From assembly GCA_905221325.1 (NCBI GenBank), contig CAJNCS010000001.1:186001-250000 (forward strand): a stretch of DNA of 64,000 nt. The letters are read 5' to 3'. The notes under the pieces were generated by a model. It was given only the letters and a program-made list of their open reading frames with translations, did no database searches and had not been told where the DNA came from. This DNA comes from a bacterium (GTDB taxonomy: Bacteria > Bacillota > Bacilli > Lactobacillales > Streptococcaceae). A program made the translations under genes and the position numbers. Within the stretch, counting starts at the first letter, position 1. Each line of letters begins with the position of its first letter. This document shows, one piece after another, positions 45,106 through 55,502 of this stretch.

Positions 45106-47724
45106 TTACAATTTACCTGCTACTGCATCCAAGAGTTCTTGGATTTTAGCTTGGTTGCTTCCTCCTGCCATGGCCATGTCTGGTTTACCACCACCACGTC
45201 CATCGACGATTGGAGCCAACTCTTTGACAAGGTTTCCTGCATGCACATCTTTTGTCTTGCTAGCTACAAGAACGTTCACCTTGTCACCGATAGCTGCAAC
45301 TAGGACAAGCACATCAGAGTAGTCTTTTTGTTTCCAGTTATCCGCAAAGGTACGAAGGGCACCTGCATCTGATACAGAAACTTGACTAGCAATGTAACGG
45401 TGTCCGTTGACTTCCTTCACATCCTTGAAGACATCGCCTGCGGCTGCGACTGCAGCTTTTTCTTTCAATTCTGCATTTTCTTTTTGAAGTTGACGGAGTT
45501 GTTCTTGAAGACCTTCAACTTTATGAGGTACTTCCTTGAGTTGAGGTGCTTTCAAGGTTGCTGCGACTGCTTTCAGAGCGTCTTCTTGTTCACGGTAGGC
45601 TTCAAAGGCTTCCTTACCAGTCACTGCCAAGATACGGCGAGTTCCTGAACCGATTCCTTCTTCTTTGACAATCTTGAAGAGACCGATTTCAGAAGTGTTG
45701 CCAACGTGGGTACCACCACAAAGCTCCACTGAGTAGTCACCGATGGTTACAACACGAACTTCCTTACCGTATTTCTCACCAAAGAGGGCCATAGCTCCCA
45801 TTTCTTTAGCAGTGTCAATATCAGTCTCAACTGTTTCCACTGCGATGGCTTCCCAAATCTTCTCATTGACTTGCTGTTCAATGGCGCGCAACTCTTCAGG
45901 AGTTACGGCTTGGAAGTGTGTGAAATCAAAGCGAAGGAATTCGACTTCGTTCAGAGATCCTGCTTGTGTCGCATGGTTCCCAAGGATATTGTGAAGGGCA
46001 GCGTGAAGCAAGTGAGTCGCCGTGTGGTTCTTCATAACACGAAGACGACGATTGGTATCAATTGCCAAGGTGTATTCTTGATTCAAAGCAAGTGGTGCAA
46101 GAACTTCGACAGTATGAAGAGCTTGTCCGTTTGGTGCTTTTTGAACATCTGTCACTGTAGCTACAAGGTTCCCTGCAGCATCCAAGATTTGACCGTGGTC
46201 AGCTACTTGTCCACCCATTTCAGCGTAGAATGGAGTCTCTGCAAAGATAAGAGAGGCAGTTCCTTCTGAAACAGCTTCTACTTCAGCGTTTTCAGCTACG
46301 ATAGCCACCAACTTAGAAGGCAATTGACTGGCATTGTAGTTAAAGACACTTTCAACTGTGATGTTTTGGAGGGTTTCATTTTGCATTCCCATTGAGCCGC
46401 CTTTGACAGCTGACGCACGCGCACGCTCTTGCTGCTCTTTCATGGCTGCTTCAAAGCCTTCACGGTCTACCGTCATACCGGCTTCTTCAGCGATTTCTTC
46501 TGTCAACTCCACTGGGAATCCATAAGTGTCGTAGAGTTTGAAGACATCTTGCCCCGCGATAACGTTTTGACCTTTTTCTTTCAAGTCAGCTACAATGGTT
46601 TCTGCAAAGTGTTGACCTGAGTGAAGGGTACGAGCAAATGACTCTTCCTCGCTCTTGACGATTTTCTCGATAAAATCACGTTTTTCAAGTACTTCTGGGT
46701 AGTAGCTTTCCATGATTTTTCCAACAGTTGGAACGAGTTTGTAAAGGAAAGGCTCATTGATACCCAATTTTTGACCGTGCATAGAAGCACGACGGAGAAG
46801 ACGACGAAGGACATAGCCACGACCTTCATTTCCAGGAAGAGCACCATCACCGATAGCGAATGAAAGGGAACGGATATGGTCAGCAATGACCTTGAAGCTC
46901 ATGTTGTCGCCGTCTTGGTCATAAACCTTACCAGACAATTTCTCAACTTCACGAATGATTGGCATGAAGAGGTCAGTTTCAAAGTTAGTCTTGGCCCCTT
47001 GGATAACGGCCACCAAACGCTCCAAACCAGCGCCCGTATCAATGTTCTTGTGTGGCAATTCCTTGTATTCGCTACGAGGAACAGCAGGGTCTGCGTTAAA
47101 TTGTGACAAAACGATGTTCCAGATTTCGATGTAACGGTCGTTTTCTATATCTTCTGCAAGCAAACGAACACCGATATTTTCTGGGTCAAATGCTTCTCCG
47201 CGGTCAAAGAAGATCTCTGTATCAGGTCCAGAAGGTCCCGCACCGATTTCCCAGAAGTTGTCTTCGATTGGGATCAAGTGACTTGGATCCACTCCCACTT
47301 CAATCCAGCGGTTGTAAGAATCTTTATCGTCTGGATAGTAGGTCATGTAAAGTTTTTCAGCTGGGAAGTCAAACCATTCTGGGCTTGTCAAAAGCTCATA
47401 AGCCCAAGTGATAGCTTCATCACGGAAGTAATCCCCGATAGAGAAGTTCCCCAACATTTCAAACATGGTATGGTGACGCGCAGTCTTTCCTACGTTTTCG
47501 ATGTCGTTGGTACGGATAGCTTTTTGCGCATTGGTAATACGCGGATTTTCAGGGATAATGGTTCCGTCAAAGTATTTCTTAAGGGTTGCTACCCCAGAGT
47601 TGATCCACAAAAGAGTTGGGTCATTTACAGGAACCAAACTGACTGATGGTTCTACAGAGTGGCCTTTGGTCGCCCAGAAATCAAGCCACATTTGGCGTAC
47701 TTGTGCACTAGATAGTTGTTTCAT
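45106..47724 (-). CDS. alaS: Alanyl-tRNA synthetase
   Basis: 872 residues, full length. Class II core at the N-terminus ([20 protein letters not shown] near 27, [25 protein letters not shown] region near 80, [12 protein letters not shown] near 300), editing domain with [11 protein letters not shown] near 565 and CGGTH near 665 (zinc-binding His/Cys), and a C-terminal coiled part plus DHHA1-type domain ending in GGSNQ. Charges tRNA-Ala and hydrolyses mischarged Ser/Gly. It follows a LURP-one-like gene by 21 bases and is controlled by the T-box upstream of that gene. Confidence 0.97.
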   Translation of the reverse strand: MKQLSSAQVRQMWLDFWATKGHSVEPSVSLVPVNDPTLLWINSGVATLKKYFDGTIIPENPRITNAQKAIRTNDIENVGKTARHHTMFEMLGNFSIGDYFRDEAITWAYELLTSPEWFDFPAEKLYMTYYPDDKDSYNRWIEVGVDPSHLIPIEDNFWEIGAGPSGPDTEIFFDRGEAFDPENIGVRLLAEDIENDRYIEIWNIVLSQFNADPAVPRSEYKELPHKNIDTGAGLERLVAVIQGAKTNFETDLFMPIIREVEKLSGKVYDQDGDNMSFKVIADHIRSLSFAIGDGALPGNEGRGYVLRRLLRRASMHGQKLGINEPFLYKLVPTVGKIMESYYPEVLEKRDFIEKIVKSEEESFARTLHSGQHFAETIVADLKEKGQNVIAGQDVFKLYDTYGFPVELTEEIAEEAGMTVDREGFEAAMKEQQERARASAVKGGSMGMQNETLQNITVESVFNYNASQLPSKLVAIVAENAEVEAVSEGTASLIFAETPFYAEMGGQVADHGQILDAAGNLVATVTDVQKAPNGQALHTVEVLAPLALNQEYTLAIDTNRRLRVMKNHTATHLLHAALHNILGNHATQAGSLNEVEFLRFDFTHFQAVTPEELRAIEQQVNEKIWEAIAVETVETDIDTAKEMGAMALFGEKYGKEVRVVTIGDYSVELCGGTHVGNTSEIGLFKIVKEEGIGSGTRRILAVTGKEAFEAYREQEDALKAVAATLKAPQLKEVPHKVEGLQEQLRQLQKENAELKEKAAVAAAGDVFKDVKEVNGHRYIASQVSVSDAGALRTFADNWKQKDYSDVLVLVAAIGDKVNVLVASKTKDVHAGNLVKELAPIVDGRGGGKPDMAMAGGSNQAKIQELLDAVAGKL

Positions 47725-47745
47725 AATATCTCCTTATTTACTTGT

Positions 47746-48231
47746 TTAATTTGATTGGCTTTCTAGCATCTCCACATAGTCGATCGCGACACAGAGGGAA
47801 ATGACCAGATCTGCATAAGAGTCTTCATAGACGGTTACGGTGTAAGTTGATGTTAAATGGAAAATCTCTTTCTGAATCTCGGCGACAAGCTGATCACGAT
47901 CATCCAGCAATTTGAAATTCAAATCCCAGATATTGCCTTCGATACGAAGCCCTAGATGATCAAACTCATACTTATCTCGCCAGAAGGTCAACTTCTTACG
48001 AATGACGAAATTGGAACCGTTTCGTAGCTGAATAGTAAAGCGAGGAAGTAAGGTGAAAAATTCTTTACTGATCTCACTGACTTGCTCACCATAGGCGTCA
48101 TAGATGATAAAGGTCTTAGGAATTTGGAAGAAAGAGCCCTCCACCTGATAGTTCACTACTCCTCTATCATCCTTGATATCGAAGCGTTCGCCTCCAAGAC
48201 GAAACTTTTGTTTCACGAGAAATGTCTTCAT
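47746..48231 (-). CDS. LURP-one/Tubby-C-like protein
   Basis: 161 residues from the ATG at 48229-48231 (GGAGGTG upstream; an in-frame TTG four codons earlier is rejected). The sequence is a series of short beta strands with little helix (FRLGGERFDIKDDRG, FFQIPKTFIIYD, FTIQLRNGSNFVIRKKL), the pattern of the LURP-one/Tubby-C-like family. Its function in bacteria is unknown. It lies between the T-box and alaS in one transcript. Confidence 0.75.
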   Translation of the reverse strand: MKTFLVKQKFRLGGERFDIKDDRGVVNYQVEGSFFQIPKTFIIYDAYGEQVSEISKEFFTLLPRFTIQLRNGSNFVIRKKLTFWRDKYEFDHLGLRIEGNIWDLNFKLLDDRDQLVAEIQKEIFHLTSTYTVTVYEDSYADLVISLCVAIDYVEMLESQSN

Positions 48232-48243
48232 AAACACCTCCAA

Positions 48244-48425
48244 AAATCAAAAGACAAGCTCACATCACGAAGGGCGAAAAACCGCGGTACCACCTTCATT
48301 CAATGAACTTGTCATTCTCTTATTCTTATGCAATTGTGTGATTGAGTAGCATGACTTCCTAGCTTAGATGGCTCGCAGCACCGCCATTTCTCTGGACTAA
48401 GACAACTGAAAATCAATTCTCAACT
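48244..48425 (-). promoter_or_regulatory. T-box riboswitch controlling the alaS operon
   Basis: The minus transcript has the conserved T-box AAGGTGGTACCGCGG (48281-48295) and a terminator, GACAAGTTCA pairing with TGAGCTTGTC followed by TTTT (48246-48313). An upstream stem with GATGGC/GCCAT lies near 48365-48390. GCU at 48361-48363 is a candidate alanine specifier codon, which would fit alaS downstream, but I have not modelled the stem I fold. Uncharged tRNA-Ala would open the antiterminator. Confidence 0.88.
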
Positions 48426-48430
48426 TTCTT

Positions 48431-48459
48431 ATTATATCGTTTTTTTAAGCTTGCGTCAA
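48431..48459 (-). promoter_or_regulatory. Promoter of the T-box-alaS operon
   Basis: On minus -35 TTGACG (48454-48459), 17-base spacer, -10 TATAAT (48431-48436). Confidence 0.9.
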
Positions 48460-48505
48460 CTGGAAATCATCTCCATTGAATCAGACCAATTCCCTACATC
48501 TCCAA

Positions 48506-48757
48506 TTACTTTTTCAGGATATATTTTTTCTTACTGCCATTTTTCTTTTTATCCCAACTTTTATCCCAAAGTTTTGAATTGTTAAAGATAGCTACGAAAA
48601 TATTTGCAAATATAAAGAACCCTATCACCAAATGTATGGAATCAGTTGTTAGGTATTGTCGATCCAAACCATCCTTTAGAGAGAATAGTATAACAGTTTG
48701 CTGAACAGTCAAAAGGGCTGGCCAAAAAAATTTTTTGAAAAAAGTAGATATTTTCAT
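48506..48757 (-). CDS. Small membrane protein of unknown function
   Basis: 83 residues with two hydrophobic segments (about 9-27 and 40-58) and a strongly basic end (DKSWDKKKNGSKKKY). No motif recognised. It has its own promoter and stands between potD and the alaS operon. Confidence 0.65.
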   Translation of the reverse strand: MKISTFFKKFFWPALLTVQQTVILFSLKDGLDRQYLTTDSIHLVIGFFIFANIFVAIFNNSKLWDKSWDKKKNGSKKKYILKK

Positions 48758-48789
48758 TATTTGTTACCGCTTTCTGTAAGGTTAAGCTT

Positions 48790-48818
48790 AGTATACTACT
48801 AGGCAAGAAAATAAGCAA
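48790..48818 (-). promoter_or_regulatory. Promoter of the 83-residue membrane protein gene
   Basis: On minus -35 TTGCTT (48813-48818), 17-base spacer, -10 TATACT (48790-48795). Confidence 0.7.
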
Positions 48819-48860
48819 CTAGAATAGAAAAAGATATGGCTATAAAAGCTAACTTCTATT

Positions 48861-48890
48861 AAAAAACGAACCAGCTGACTGATTCGTTTT
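48861..48890 (-). terminator. Terminator after potD
   Basis: On minus AACGAATC/GGTTCGTT with a ten-base loop and TTTTTT. It ends the murB-pot operon. Confidence 0.85.
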
Positions 48891-48904
48891 CATCCGTTTA
48901 ACTC

Positions 48905-49975
48905 CTACTTCCGATACATTTTAAACTGTAGGAAGAGGTCACTATATTTTCCTGTCCATTTATGGTCAAATTTCTCATAAACTTCTAGGTTTTTCATGGT
49001 ATCAGCGTCTGGATAGAAGGACTTGTCTTCTTTGGTCTCCTCTGGGAGCAGTTCCTTAGCCGTGTTATTTGGTGTTGCATAGCCGACATATTCCGCATTT
49101 TTAAGGGCATTTTCGGGTTTCAACATAAAGTTGATAAAGGCATAAGCTGCATCTTGGTTTTTCACAGTTTTTGGAATGACCATGTTATCAAACCAGAGAT
49201 TGCTGGCCTCAGTCGGAACGACATATTTGAGGTTAGGATTTTTCTCCAACATCTGGCTGGCTTCCCCAGAGAAGGTCACGCCGATAGCAGCATTATTCTG
49301 AATCATGTAACCCTTCATCTCGTCGGCAACGATGGCCTTGATATTTGGAGTCAGTTTGTAGAGCTTATCCACTGTCTCTTCCAACTGCTGAGGATCCTTT
49401 GAGTTGAGGCTGTAACCGAGCGAGTTAAGCCCGAGTCCCAGCACCTCACGCGCCCCATCAAAAAGCATGATGGAATCCTTATATTCTGGCTTCCAGAGGT
49501 CATCCCAATGCTCGGGCGCCTCATCTACCATGGTTTCATTGTAGACAATTCCCAAGGTTCCCCAGAAATAAGGAATGGAGAATTTATTGCCCGGGTCAAA
49601 AGACTGGTTGAGGAACTCAGGTCCGATATTTTCGATTCCTTCAATTTTTGAATAATCAAGCGGAACCAAAAGGTCTTCGTCCTTCATCTTGTTGATCATG
49701 TACTCACTTGGGATGGCAATGTCGTAGGTCGTTCCACCCTGCTTAATCTTGGTATACATGGCTTCGTTGGAGTCAAAGGTCTCGTACTGGACTTGGATTC
49801 CAGTTTCTTCTGTAAATTGCTCCAAGAGTTCGGGATCGATGTAGTCCCCCCAGTTGTAGATAACCAATTTTTGACTATCTCGACTGTTGATTTTACTATC
49901 TAGATGCGTCGCAATCCCCCACAAGACAAGGATAATCGCTACAATTCCTGCTAAAAATGAATAGAGTTTTTTCAT
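48905..49975 (-). CDS. potD: Spermidine/putrescine-binding protein PotD
   Basis: 356 residues of the type 1 periplasmic-binding fold. An N-terminal hydrophobic segment (about 5-23) is followed by KLVIYNWGDYIDPELL, the start of PotD/PotF proteins, with FDSNEAMYTK and PSEYM near the ligand cleft. There is no lipobox cysteine, so the hydrophobic N-terminus probably anchors it uncut. It captures polyamines at the cell surface for PotABC. Overlaps potC by 4 bases. Confidence 0.95.
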   Translation of the reverse strand: MKKLYSFLAGIVAIILVLWGIATHLDSKINSRDSQKLVIYNWGDYIDPELLEQFTEETGIQVQYETFDSNEAMYTKIKQGGTTYDIAIPSEYMINKMKDEDLLVPLDYSKIEGIENIGPEFLNQSFDPGNKFSIPYFWGTLGIVYNETMVDEAPEHWDDLWKPEYKDSIMLFDGAREVLGLGLNSLGYSLNSKDPQQLEETVDKLYKLTPNIKAIVADEMKGYMIQNNAAIGVTFSGEASQMLEKNPNLKYVVPTEASNLWFDNMVIPKTVKNQDAAYAFINFMLKPENALKNAEYVGYATPNNTAKELLPEETKEDKSFYPDADTMKNLEVYEKFDHKWTGKYSDLFLQFKMYRK

Positions 49976-50745
49976 GCTTGCTCCTCCTTCTCACGTGAGA
50001 TAAAGTAATATCCAACTACTAGGATAATACTAAAGAGAAAGACAAGGGCAGACAGGGCATTGATCTCTAGCGAAATTCCCTTACGAGCACGAGAGTAAAT
50101 TTCGACTGACAGGGTTGAAAAGCCATTTCCTGTCACAAAGAAGGTTACGGCAAAGTCATCTAGCGAATAGGTGAAGGCCATGAAATAACCTGCAATGATA
50201 GACGGAGTCAGGTAAGGAAGCATAATTTCCTTGAACATCTGAAATTGACTGGCTCCCAAGTCATAAGCCGCATGAATCATGTCGTTATTCATTTCCTTGA
50301 GACGAGGCAAGACCATCAAGACCACGATAGGGATGGAGAAGGCCACGTGACTAGATAAAACCGTCAAAAAGCCAAGTGAAAACTTAAGCTGGGTAAAGAG
50401 AATCAAGAAGCTGGCACCAATCATAACGTCAGGCGCAACCATGAGGATATTATTGAGTGATAGAAAGGCTTCTTGGTATTTCTTACGAGACTGGTAGATG
50501 TAGATAGCACCGAAAGTCCCGATAATGGTCGCTATCAAGGCAGATAGAAAGGCCAAGAAAAAGGTTTGGGTGAGGATCAACATGAGACGACCATCACCAA
50601 ACATAGTTTTAAAATGGCTCAAGCTAAAGCCGGTAAAACTGTTCATATCATCCCCTGCGTTAAAGGCGTAGCCAATCAGGTAAAAAATTGGCAAGTAAAG
50701 GATGATAAAGACAAAGGCTAAGTAGATATTGGCAAATTTTTTCAT
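49972..50745 (-). CDS. potC: Polyamine ABC transporter permease PotC
   Basis: 257 residues from ATG 50743-50745 (AGGAGAG upstream; nine upstream in-frame residues belong to the potB end). Six membrane segments and the EAA loop AAYDLGASQFQMFKEIMLPYL near 170 that contacts PotA. Overlaps the potB stop by 4 bases (ATGA). Confidence 0.94.
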   Translation of the reverse strand: MKKFANIYLAFVFIILYLPIFYLIGYAFNAGDDMNSFTGFSLSHFKTMFGDGRLMLILTQTFFLAFLSALIATIIGTFGAIYIYQSRKKYQEAFLSLNNILMVAPDVMIGASFLILFTQLKFSLGFLTVLSSHVAFSIPIVVLMVLPRLKEMNNDMIHAAYDLGASQFQMFKEIMLPYLTPSIIAGYFMAFTYSLDDFAVTFFVTGNGFSTLSVEIYSRARKGISLEINALSALVFLFSIILVVGYYFISREKEEQA

Positions 50746-51548
50746 CGTTCTCTCCTTTCCTTGGTCACCCACATGGTGAGAAACATGGTCAGGATGAGAA
50801 TCACACCGATGGTTGAACCCATACCGTAGTTGTCATTTGTCAGGAAGTTTTGCTCAATGGCTGTCCCCAGCGTAATAACACGGTTTCCACCAATCAAACG
50901 AGTCAGCATGAAGAGACTCAAGCTTGGAATAAAGACAGATTGGACTCCGCTTCGCACCCCATTCATAGACAGAGGGAAGATGACGTGGCGGAAGGTTTCC
51001 CATTTGGTCGCCCCCAAGTCATAACTGGCATTGATAAGATTGTTATCCATATCGTCCAAGACGTTGAAAATCGGCAAAATCATAAATGGAAGCTCGATGT
51101 AGCTTGCGACAAAGATAAAGGAGAAATCCGTAAAAAGCAACTGTTGCGAACCAATTCCGATGAATTCCAAGAATTGGTTAATAGACCCATTCTGACCAAA
51201 AATTCCTATAAAGGCATAGGCCTTAAGAAGCAGATTGATCCAGGTTGGTAGGATAATCAGCATGAGCCAGAGTTGACGGTGCTTGAGACGAGTCAAAAAA
51301 AGAGCTGTTGGATAGCTGATGAGAAGCGTCACCATGGTCACAATCCCCGCATAGAGAACTGAATTGAAGCTCATTTTGAGATAGGTCAAGTTTTGTGACG
51401 CAAAGTAGGATTTATAGTTTTCTAAACTAAACTGCCCTTCGATGTTGAAAAAGGATTGTCCAAAAATCAAGACTAAGGGTGCGAGGACAAAGAGTGCAAT
51501 CCAAAGCATATAGGGCACTACAAAGAGTTTAGAGGTTGTTTTCTTCAT
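50742..51548 (-). CDS. potB: Polyamine ABC transporter permease PotB
   Basis: 268 residues, six membrane segments, EAA loop [21 protein letters not shown] near 175. Forms the channel with PotC. Its start lies inside the last 20 bases of potA. Confidence 0.94.
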   Translation of the reverse strand: MKKTTSKLFVVPYMLWIALFVLAPLVLIFGQSFFNIEGQFSLENYKSYFASQNLTYLKMSFNSVLYAGIVTMVTLLISYPTALFLTRLKHRQLWLMLIILPTWINLLLKAYAFIGIFGQNGSINQFLEFIGIGSQQLLFTDFSFIFVASYIELPFMILPIFNVLDDMDNNLINASYDLGATKWETFRHVIFPLSMNGVRSGVQSVFIPSLSLFMLTRLIGGNRVITLGTAIEQNFLTNDNYGMGSTIGVILILTMFLTMWVTKERRER

Positions 51549-52686
51549 CTCTTTCCTCCTCGATTGCGTTAATCAGACCTGCTTCTTGCTCTTCGATTTC
51601 TACATACTCCTCGATACGAGCATCGAACTCTTCTTCAGTTTCGTTGAGACGCATGATGTGGATGTCTTCTGGTTCAAAGTCCAGACCGATTTCCTCACCC
51701 ACAATGGCCTTACGAGTCGAGTGGATCATCCATTCATTTCCGAGTTCGTCATAGGCGATGATCTCATAGTGAACCCCACGGAAGAGCTGGGTATCAACTT
51801 TAACTTGGAGCTTGCCTTCTTCAGGAAGGGTAATGCGCAAGTCCTCTGGACGAATGACAACCTCAACTGGCTCATTTGGCTTCATCCCACCATCGACCGC
51901 TTCAAAGCGTTTGCCATTGAACTTGACCAAGTAGTCTTCAATCATGGTTCCTGGCAAGATGTTGGACTCACCGATAAAGGTGGCAACAAAGTGGTTGATC
52001 GGCTCATCGTAGATGTCCACTGGCGTTCCTGACTGAACAATCTCGCCATCGTTCATAACGAAAATCCAGTCACTCATGGCGAGGGCTTCTTCTTGATCGT
52101 GAGTGACAAAGACAAAGGTAATCCCCAATCGTTGTTGCAGTTCACGCAGTTCGTACTGCATGTCTGTTCGCAACTTCAAGTCCAGCGCTGATAAAGGCTC
52201 GTCCAGCAAGACCACACGGGGTTGGTTGATGATGGCACGGGCAATGGCTACACGCTGACGTTGTCCTCCAGATAGCTTGCGGATGGAACGTTTTTCATAA
52301 CCTTCCAACTGAACCATCTTGAGAACTTCCGCTACACGCTGCTCAATTTCTTTCTTGTCAATCTTACGCAAGCGGAGCGGAAAGGCAACATTTTCAAACA
52401 CATTCATATGTGGAAACAAGGCATAGGATTGAAAGACCGTATGGACGTCTCGCTTGTTGGTCGGGATGTCGTTGATCCGCACCCCATCCAACAAAATATC
52501 TCCCGTCGTCGCATCCAGTAAACCTGCAATGATGTTCAGAATGGTTGATTTTCCTGAACCAGATGCGCCCAAAAGAGTGTAGAACTTTCCTTCTTCCAAC
52601 TCAAAGTTAATGTCTTTGAGAACCTTGGTGTTGCTGTCTTCAAAAACTTTAGAGACGTTTTTGAATTCGATAATTGGTTTTTTCAA
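51529..52686 (-). CDS. potA: Polyamine ABC transporter ATPase PotA (TTG start)
   Basis: 385 residues. Walker [10 protein letters not shown] near 37, signature LSGGQRQR near 138, Walker [13 protein letters not shown] and switch His THDQEE; the C-terminal domain from about 240 is a TOBE-type regulatory part with an unusually acidic tail. The start that fits the family ([10 protein letters not shown]) is TTG at 52684-52686; a nearby ATG is out of frame. AAGGA lies about eleven bases upstream. A structured leader separates it from murB. Confidence 0.93.
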   Translation of the reverse strand: MKKPIIEFKNVSKVFEDSNTKVLKDINFELEEGKFYTLLGASGSGKSTILNIIAGLLDATTGDILLDGVRINDIPTNKRDVHTVFQSYALFPHMNVFENVAFPLRLRKIDKKEIEQRVAEVLKMVQLEGYEKRSIRKLSGGQRQRVAIARAIINQPRVVLLDEPLSALDLKLRTDMQYELRELQQRLGITFVFVTHDQEEALAMSDWIFVMNDGEIVQSGTPVDIYDEPINHFVATFIGESNILPGTMIEDYLVKFNGKRFEAVDGGMKPNEPVEVVIRPEDLRITLPEEGKLQVKVDTQLFRGVHYEIIAYDELGNEWMIHSTRKAIVGEEIGLDFEPEDIHIMRLNETEEEFDARIEEYVEIEEQEAGLINAIEEERDEENNL

Positions 52687-52844
52687 TTGGCATAAATTCC
52701 TTCTTTTTCATAAATTAACAGATCAGGGCTCTGTCAGGCCGCTACTACCTCTTGCAGGGAGTAAAACCCCCTGCATACATCTTCGCTACCGATAGGCTTT
52801 CACCCCCTTTCCATTGACATAGCAGCAGCTATTCTGGCGAAACC
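52687..52844 (-). promoter_or_regulatory. Structured intergenic leader between murB and potA
   Basis: 158 bases on minus with several local stems: ATAGC/GCTAT around TGCT, CTA/TAG around TCGG, TGCAGGG/CCCTGCA (52769-52775 with 52753-52759) and CAGA/TCTG. There is no U-run after the strong stem, so it does not look like a plain terminator. It may hold a regulatory RNA for polyamine uptake or a remnant of a small repeat. Confidence 0.4.
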
Positions 52845-53750
52845 TTACTCCTTCTCACCCAAAATTCGAACTTCTCTCTCAAGAGTAACACCTGAATGTT
52901 CCTTTACCTTTTCAATAACAGATTGGATCAAGTCCTCGTAGTCTTTGGCCGTTCCGTCAGCAACATTGATCATAAAACCGGCATGCTTTTCAGATACTTC
53001 CACACCACCGATACGATAGCCTTTCAAGCCAGCCTCTGAAATTAACTGTCCTGCAAAATGCCCCACTGGACGCTTAAAGACCGAACCACAAGATGGGTAT
53101 TCTAGAGGTTGTTTGAGTTCACGTAGGTGCGTCAAGCGATCCATTTCCTGCTTGATGACCTGGTGATTTCCTGGAGCAAGGGCAAATTTAGCTGACAAGA
53201 CAATGGCCCCAGAATCCTGAATAGCTGAATGGCGGTAACCAAAAGCCAAGTCCTTGGCAGATAAGGTCTCGATTTCCCCTTCCTTGGTCAAAACTTGACA
53301 AGACTGCAAGATATGAGCAATCTCTCCTCCATAGGCACCCGCATTCATAAAGACAGCACCACCGATGCTCCCTGGAATGCCGCAAGCAAACTCAAAACCA
53401 GTTAAACTATGACGAAGGGCAATACGTGTCGTTTCAATCAAATTAGCACCAGCTTCAGCTTCAATAGTGTAACCATCAACTGAAACGTTATTAAGCTTAT
53501 CGCACAAGATGACAAAACCACGGATCCCACCTTCACGAACGATGATATTGCTGGCATTTCCTAGCACCATCCAAGGAATATTCTCTTGATTGGCAAATTG
53601 AACAACACGCGCCATCTCATAGCGATTGCGTGGCAAAACTAGGTAATCCGCTCGACCTCCTACCTTGGTATAGGTATAGGTCTTCAAGGGTTCCTTGAAA
53701 CGAATATCGATTCCTTCTAATTGTTCTTGTATTTTAGTTACGAATGTCAT
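52845..53750 (-). CDS. murB: UDP-N-acetylenolpyruvoylglucosamine reductase
   Basis: 301 residues from ATG 53748-53750, with AAGGA eight bases upstream; an ATG three codons earlier would leave no room for a ribosome site. FAD-binding [13 protein letters not shown] near 28 and the catalytic GSVFKRP near 225 (Ser donor) as in MurB. Second step of UDP-MurNAc synthesis. Upstream of potABCD in all mitis-group genomes I recall. Confidence 0.95.
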   Translation of the reverse strand: MTFVTKIQEQLEGIDIRFKEPLKTYTYTKVGGRADYLVLPRNRYEMARVVQFANQENIPWMVLGNASNIIVREGGIRGFVILCDKLNNVSVDGYTIEAEAGANLIETTRIALRHSLTGFEFACGIPGSIGGAVFMNAGAYGGEIAHILQSCQVLTKEGEIETLSAKDLAFGYRHSAIQDSGAIVLSAKFALAPGNHQVIKQEMDRLTHLRELKQPLEYPSCGSVFKRPVGHFAGQLISEAGLKGYRIGGVEVSEKHAGFMINVADGTAKDYEDLIQSVIEKVKEHSGVTLEREVRILGEKE

Positions 53751-53838
53751 ATCTCTCATCCTTTTGTAAAGTCATTTCATTATACCATTTTTAAGGGCTT
53801 TTGACGACAGGAAAATTCTTGGTGTCAAAGCATTGCGT

Positions 53839-53863
53839 AAAAAAAGAGGTTTCCCTCTTTTTA
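53839..53863 (-). terminator. Terminator after the YhfC-like gene
   Basis: AAAAAGAGG/CCTCTTTTT around GAAA on minus, overlapping the stop codon. Confidence 0.8.
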
Positions 53864-54616
53864 TGATAATTTTTTCCAAAATGTAGATTTTGTTAGCCAG
53901 ATAAAGGCTAGTACTTCTAAAAGAAGAATAACCTCTACTAGAAGTGGATTTGCAATCCATCCCACTTGAGATAAGGCTGGAGCTAAGTCAAACAAGGCAT
54001 GCAAACCATAGGCAGCAAAGAGATAGAACCATTTCTTTTGACTAACACTTTGGTAAACCCAGATGGAAAGACCAATTTGTAGAACTAGGGCAAGCACACG
54101 CTCAACTCCTAATAAATAAACCTGCCATACAGAAAGAGACTGAACCGTTTCGAGGGTAGCCTTTGGAAGGAGATTGGCTACATCAGTATTTGAAGACTGG
54201 ATGAGTGAAAAGAGGATCAACAAACTGATTAAGCTTCCCATCCCAAGATAGAGCAACTCCAAACCTCCATGTCCCAAGCCGTAAGCCAAAGCGTCTTTCT
54301 CTTCTAGACTTCTCTTTTTCTCCAACCATTTAAAAAAGACAAGGCGGGCAGTTTCCTCAAAGAGGGCAGCCATGGCAATCGCGTAAAGAACGTATAGGAA
54401 AGGCTGCTCATTCATGAGCGAAATGGTTCCATCTTTTTGCGGATGGAGTACCAGAAGGTGAACAATCTTCTCTAACACTTGAGAAGAAACAAAAAATGCG
54501 ATTGCTCCCAAGCCCATCACTGCAAGAGAGATTTTAAACCGTTTTTTGGCATACCAAGTTCCACCTATTAGAATGAGAACCAAAACAATCATGGTAAGGA
54601 TAATATGTACTGTCAT
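53861..54616 (-). CDS. YhfC family intramembrane metalloprotease-like protein
   Basis: 251 residues with about eight membrane segments. FEETARL near residue 86, AYGLGHGG near 112 and YGLHALFDL near 210 supply the Glu/His residues of the YhfC (DUF2324) family, related to CPBP proteases. Substrate unknown. Ten bases downstream of the acetolactate decarboxylase gene, so likely co-transcribed with it. Confidence 0.8.
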   Translation of the reverse strand: MTVHIILTMIVLVLILIGGTWYAKKRFKISLAVMGLGAIAFFVSSQVLEKIVHLLVLHPQKDGTISLMNEQPFLYVLYAIAMAALFEETARLVFFKWLEKKRSLEEKDALAYGLGHGGLELLYLGMGSLISLLILFSLIQSSNTDVANLLPKATLETVQSLSVWQVYLLGVERVLALVLQIGLSIWVYQSVSQKKWFYLFAAYGLHALFDLAPALSQVGWIANPLLVEVILLLEVLAFIWLTKSTFWKKLS

Positions 54617-54625
54617 TTTTTTCTC

Positions 54626-55357
54626 CTATTCTGACTTATCAATATCTTTCTTCATCTCGTCAACGTTAAATTTGGCAAATAAATACTGGCGATCTTGGAC
54701 TGGAAAACGTTGGTCCAACTGGTCGACTGCTCCAACCTCGATCATTCCCTCTTTGATAACAAAGTCCATCACATGCCCGCCAAAGGTCAAATCATCTGAG
54801 ATAAAATGCAGATGGTATCCTGCAACACTCACCCCATGAAAAATCTCCGGTGTCCAAAATCCAACAATGGTTCCCGATACATTTTCACGGCTATATTCAG
54901 GTTGGTGAGTCGCGACATCAGCAAACTTGGTATCTGGTGTTGACTTAGGAATCATCCGTACATGCATTTGTGAAAATTCGCCATGAATCTTGATGGAACG
55001 AAAAAGATTTTCCCCATCATAATAGGACTCAATTCGTTTTTCCAATTCCTTGTCCGTCATCTCAAAACGCTGACGGAAAATCACTTCTGCCTGATGAGGA
55101 ACCACTGCTGCATAGGGAATAAGAGCATCCGCTGCCACCTCAACGATTTCAGGCGTTTGACCAGATCCCTTGGCTTGATAAGCCTTGCCATCAAGGACAA
55201 TCAACTCCCCATCAATCGAATCCAATGTTCCCAAGCCAAGGTCGCCATGTTCCAGTAATTCTCCTACGGTCATGGTTCCACCATAGAGACCTGCCATTAG
55301 GGCACCTAAAGTATTGTATTGAAATAATTTAACCGGTTCCTGCACTTTTCTATCCAT
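54626..55357 (-). CDS. budA: Alpha-acetolactate decarboxylase
   Basis: 243 residues. Conserved regions FQYNTLGALMAGLYGGTMTVGEL at the start, GLGTLDSIDGELIVLDG near 37 and the zinc-binding VAGYHLHFISDD...GGHV near 185-200. Converts acetolactate to acetoin, diverting pyruvate flux and moderating branched-chain amino acid synthesis. Extended -10 promoter upstream, divergent from the MocR gene. Confidence 0.93.
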   Translation of the reverse strand: MDRKVQEPVKLFQYNTLGALMAGLYGGTMTVGELLEHGDLGLGTLDSIDGELIVLDGKAYQAKGSGQTPEIVEVAADALIPYAAVVPHQAEVIFRQRFEMTDKELEKRIESYYDGENLFRSIKIHGEFSQMHVRMIPKSTPDTKFADVATHQPEYSRENVSGTIVGFWTPEIFHGVSVAGYHLHFISDDLTFGGHVMDFVIKEGMIEVGAVDQLDQRFPVQDRQYLFAKFNVDEMKKDIDKSE

Positions 55358-55399
55358 TCTCTTTCTTATCTTCTTTACAATGAATCATCATACTTTCTA

Positions 55400-55408
55400 A
55401 GTATACCA
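55400..55408 (-). promoter_or_regulatory. Extended -10 promoter of the acetolactate decarboxylase gene
   Basis: TGGTATACT on minus, about 45 bases before the ATG; -35 weak. Confidence 0.6.
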
Positions 55409-55448
55409 CATTTGCTCCTAGTTGTGAAAGGGAGAAATGCTTTTCCCA

Positions 55449-55477
55449 TTGCAAAGGAGGCAAAAAAAAGGTACAAT
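55449..55477 (+). promoter_or_regulatory. Promoter of the MocR-type gene
   Basis: -35 TTGCAA (55449-55454), 17-base spacer, -10 TACAAT (55472-55477), with GGAGGT before the ATG at 55503. Confidence 0.7.
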
Positions 55478-55502
55478 GTAACAAAATCAACGGAGGTCTG
55501 GA

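Noticed and set aside
48905..49975. PotD as a lipoprotein
   Set aside because: No cysteine follows the hydrophobic N-terminus.
52687..52844. T-box or known riboswitch before potA
   Set aside because: No GGTGGTACCGCG-type element or other class signature that I recognise.
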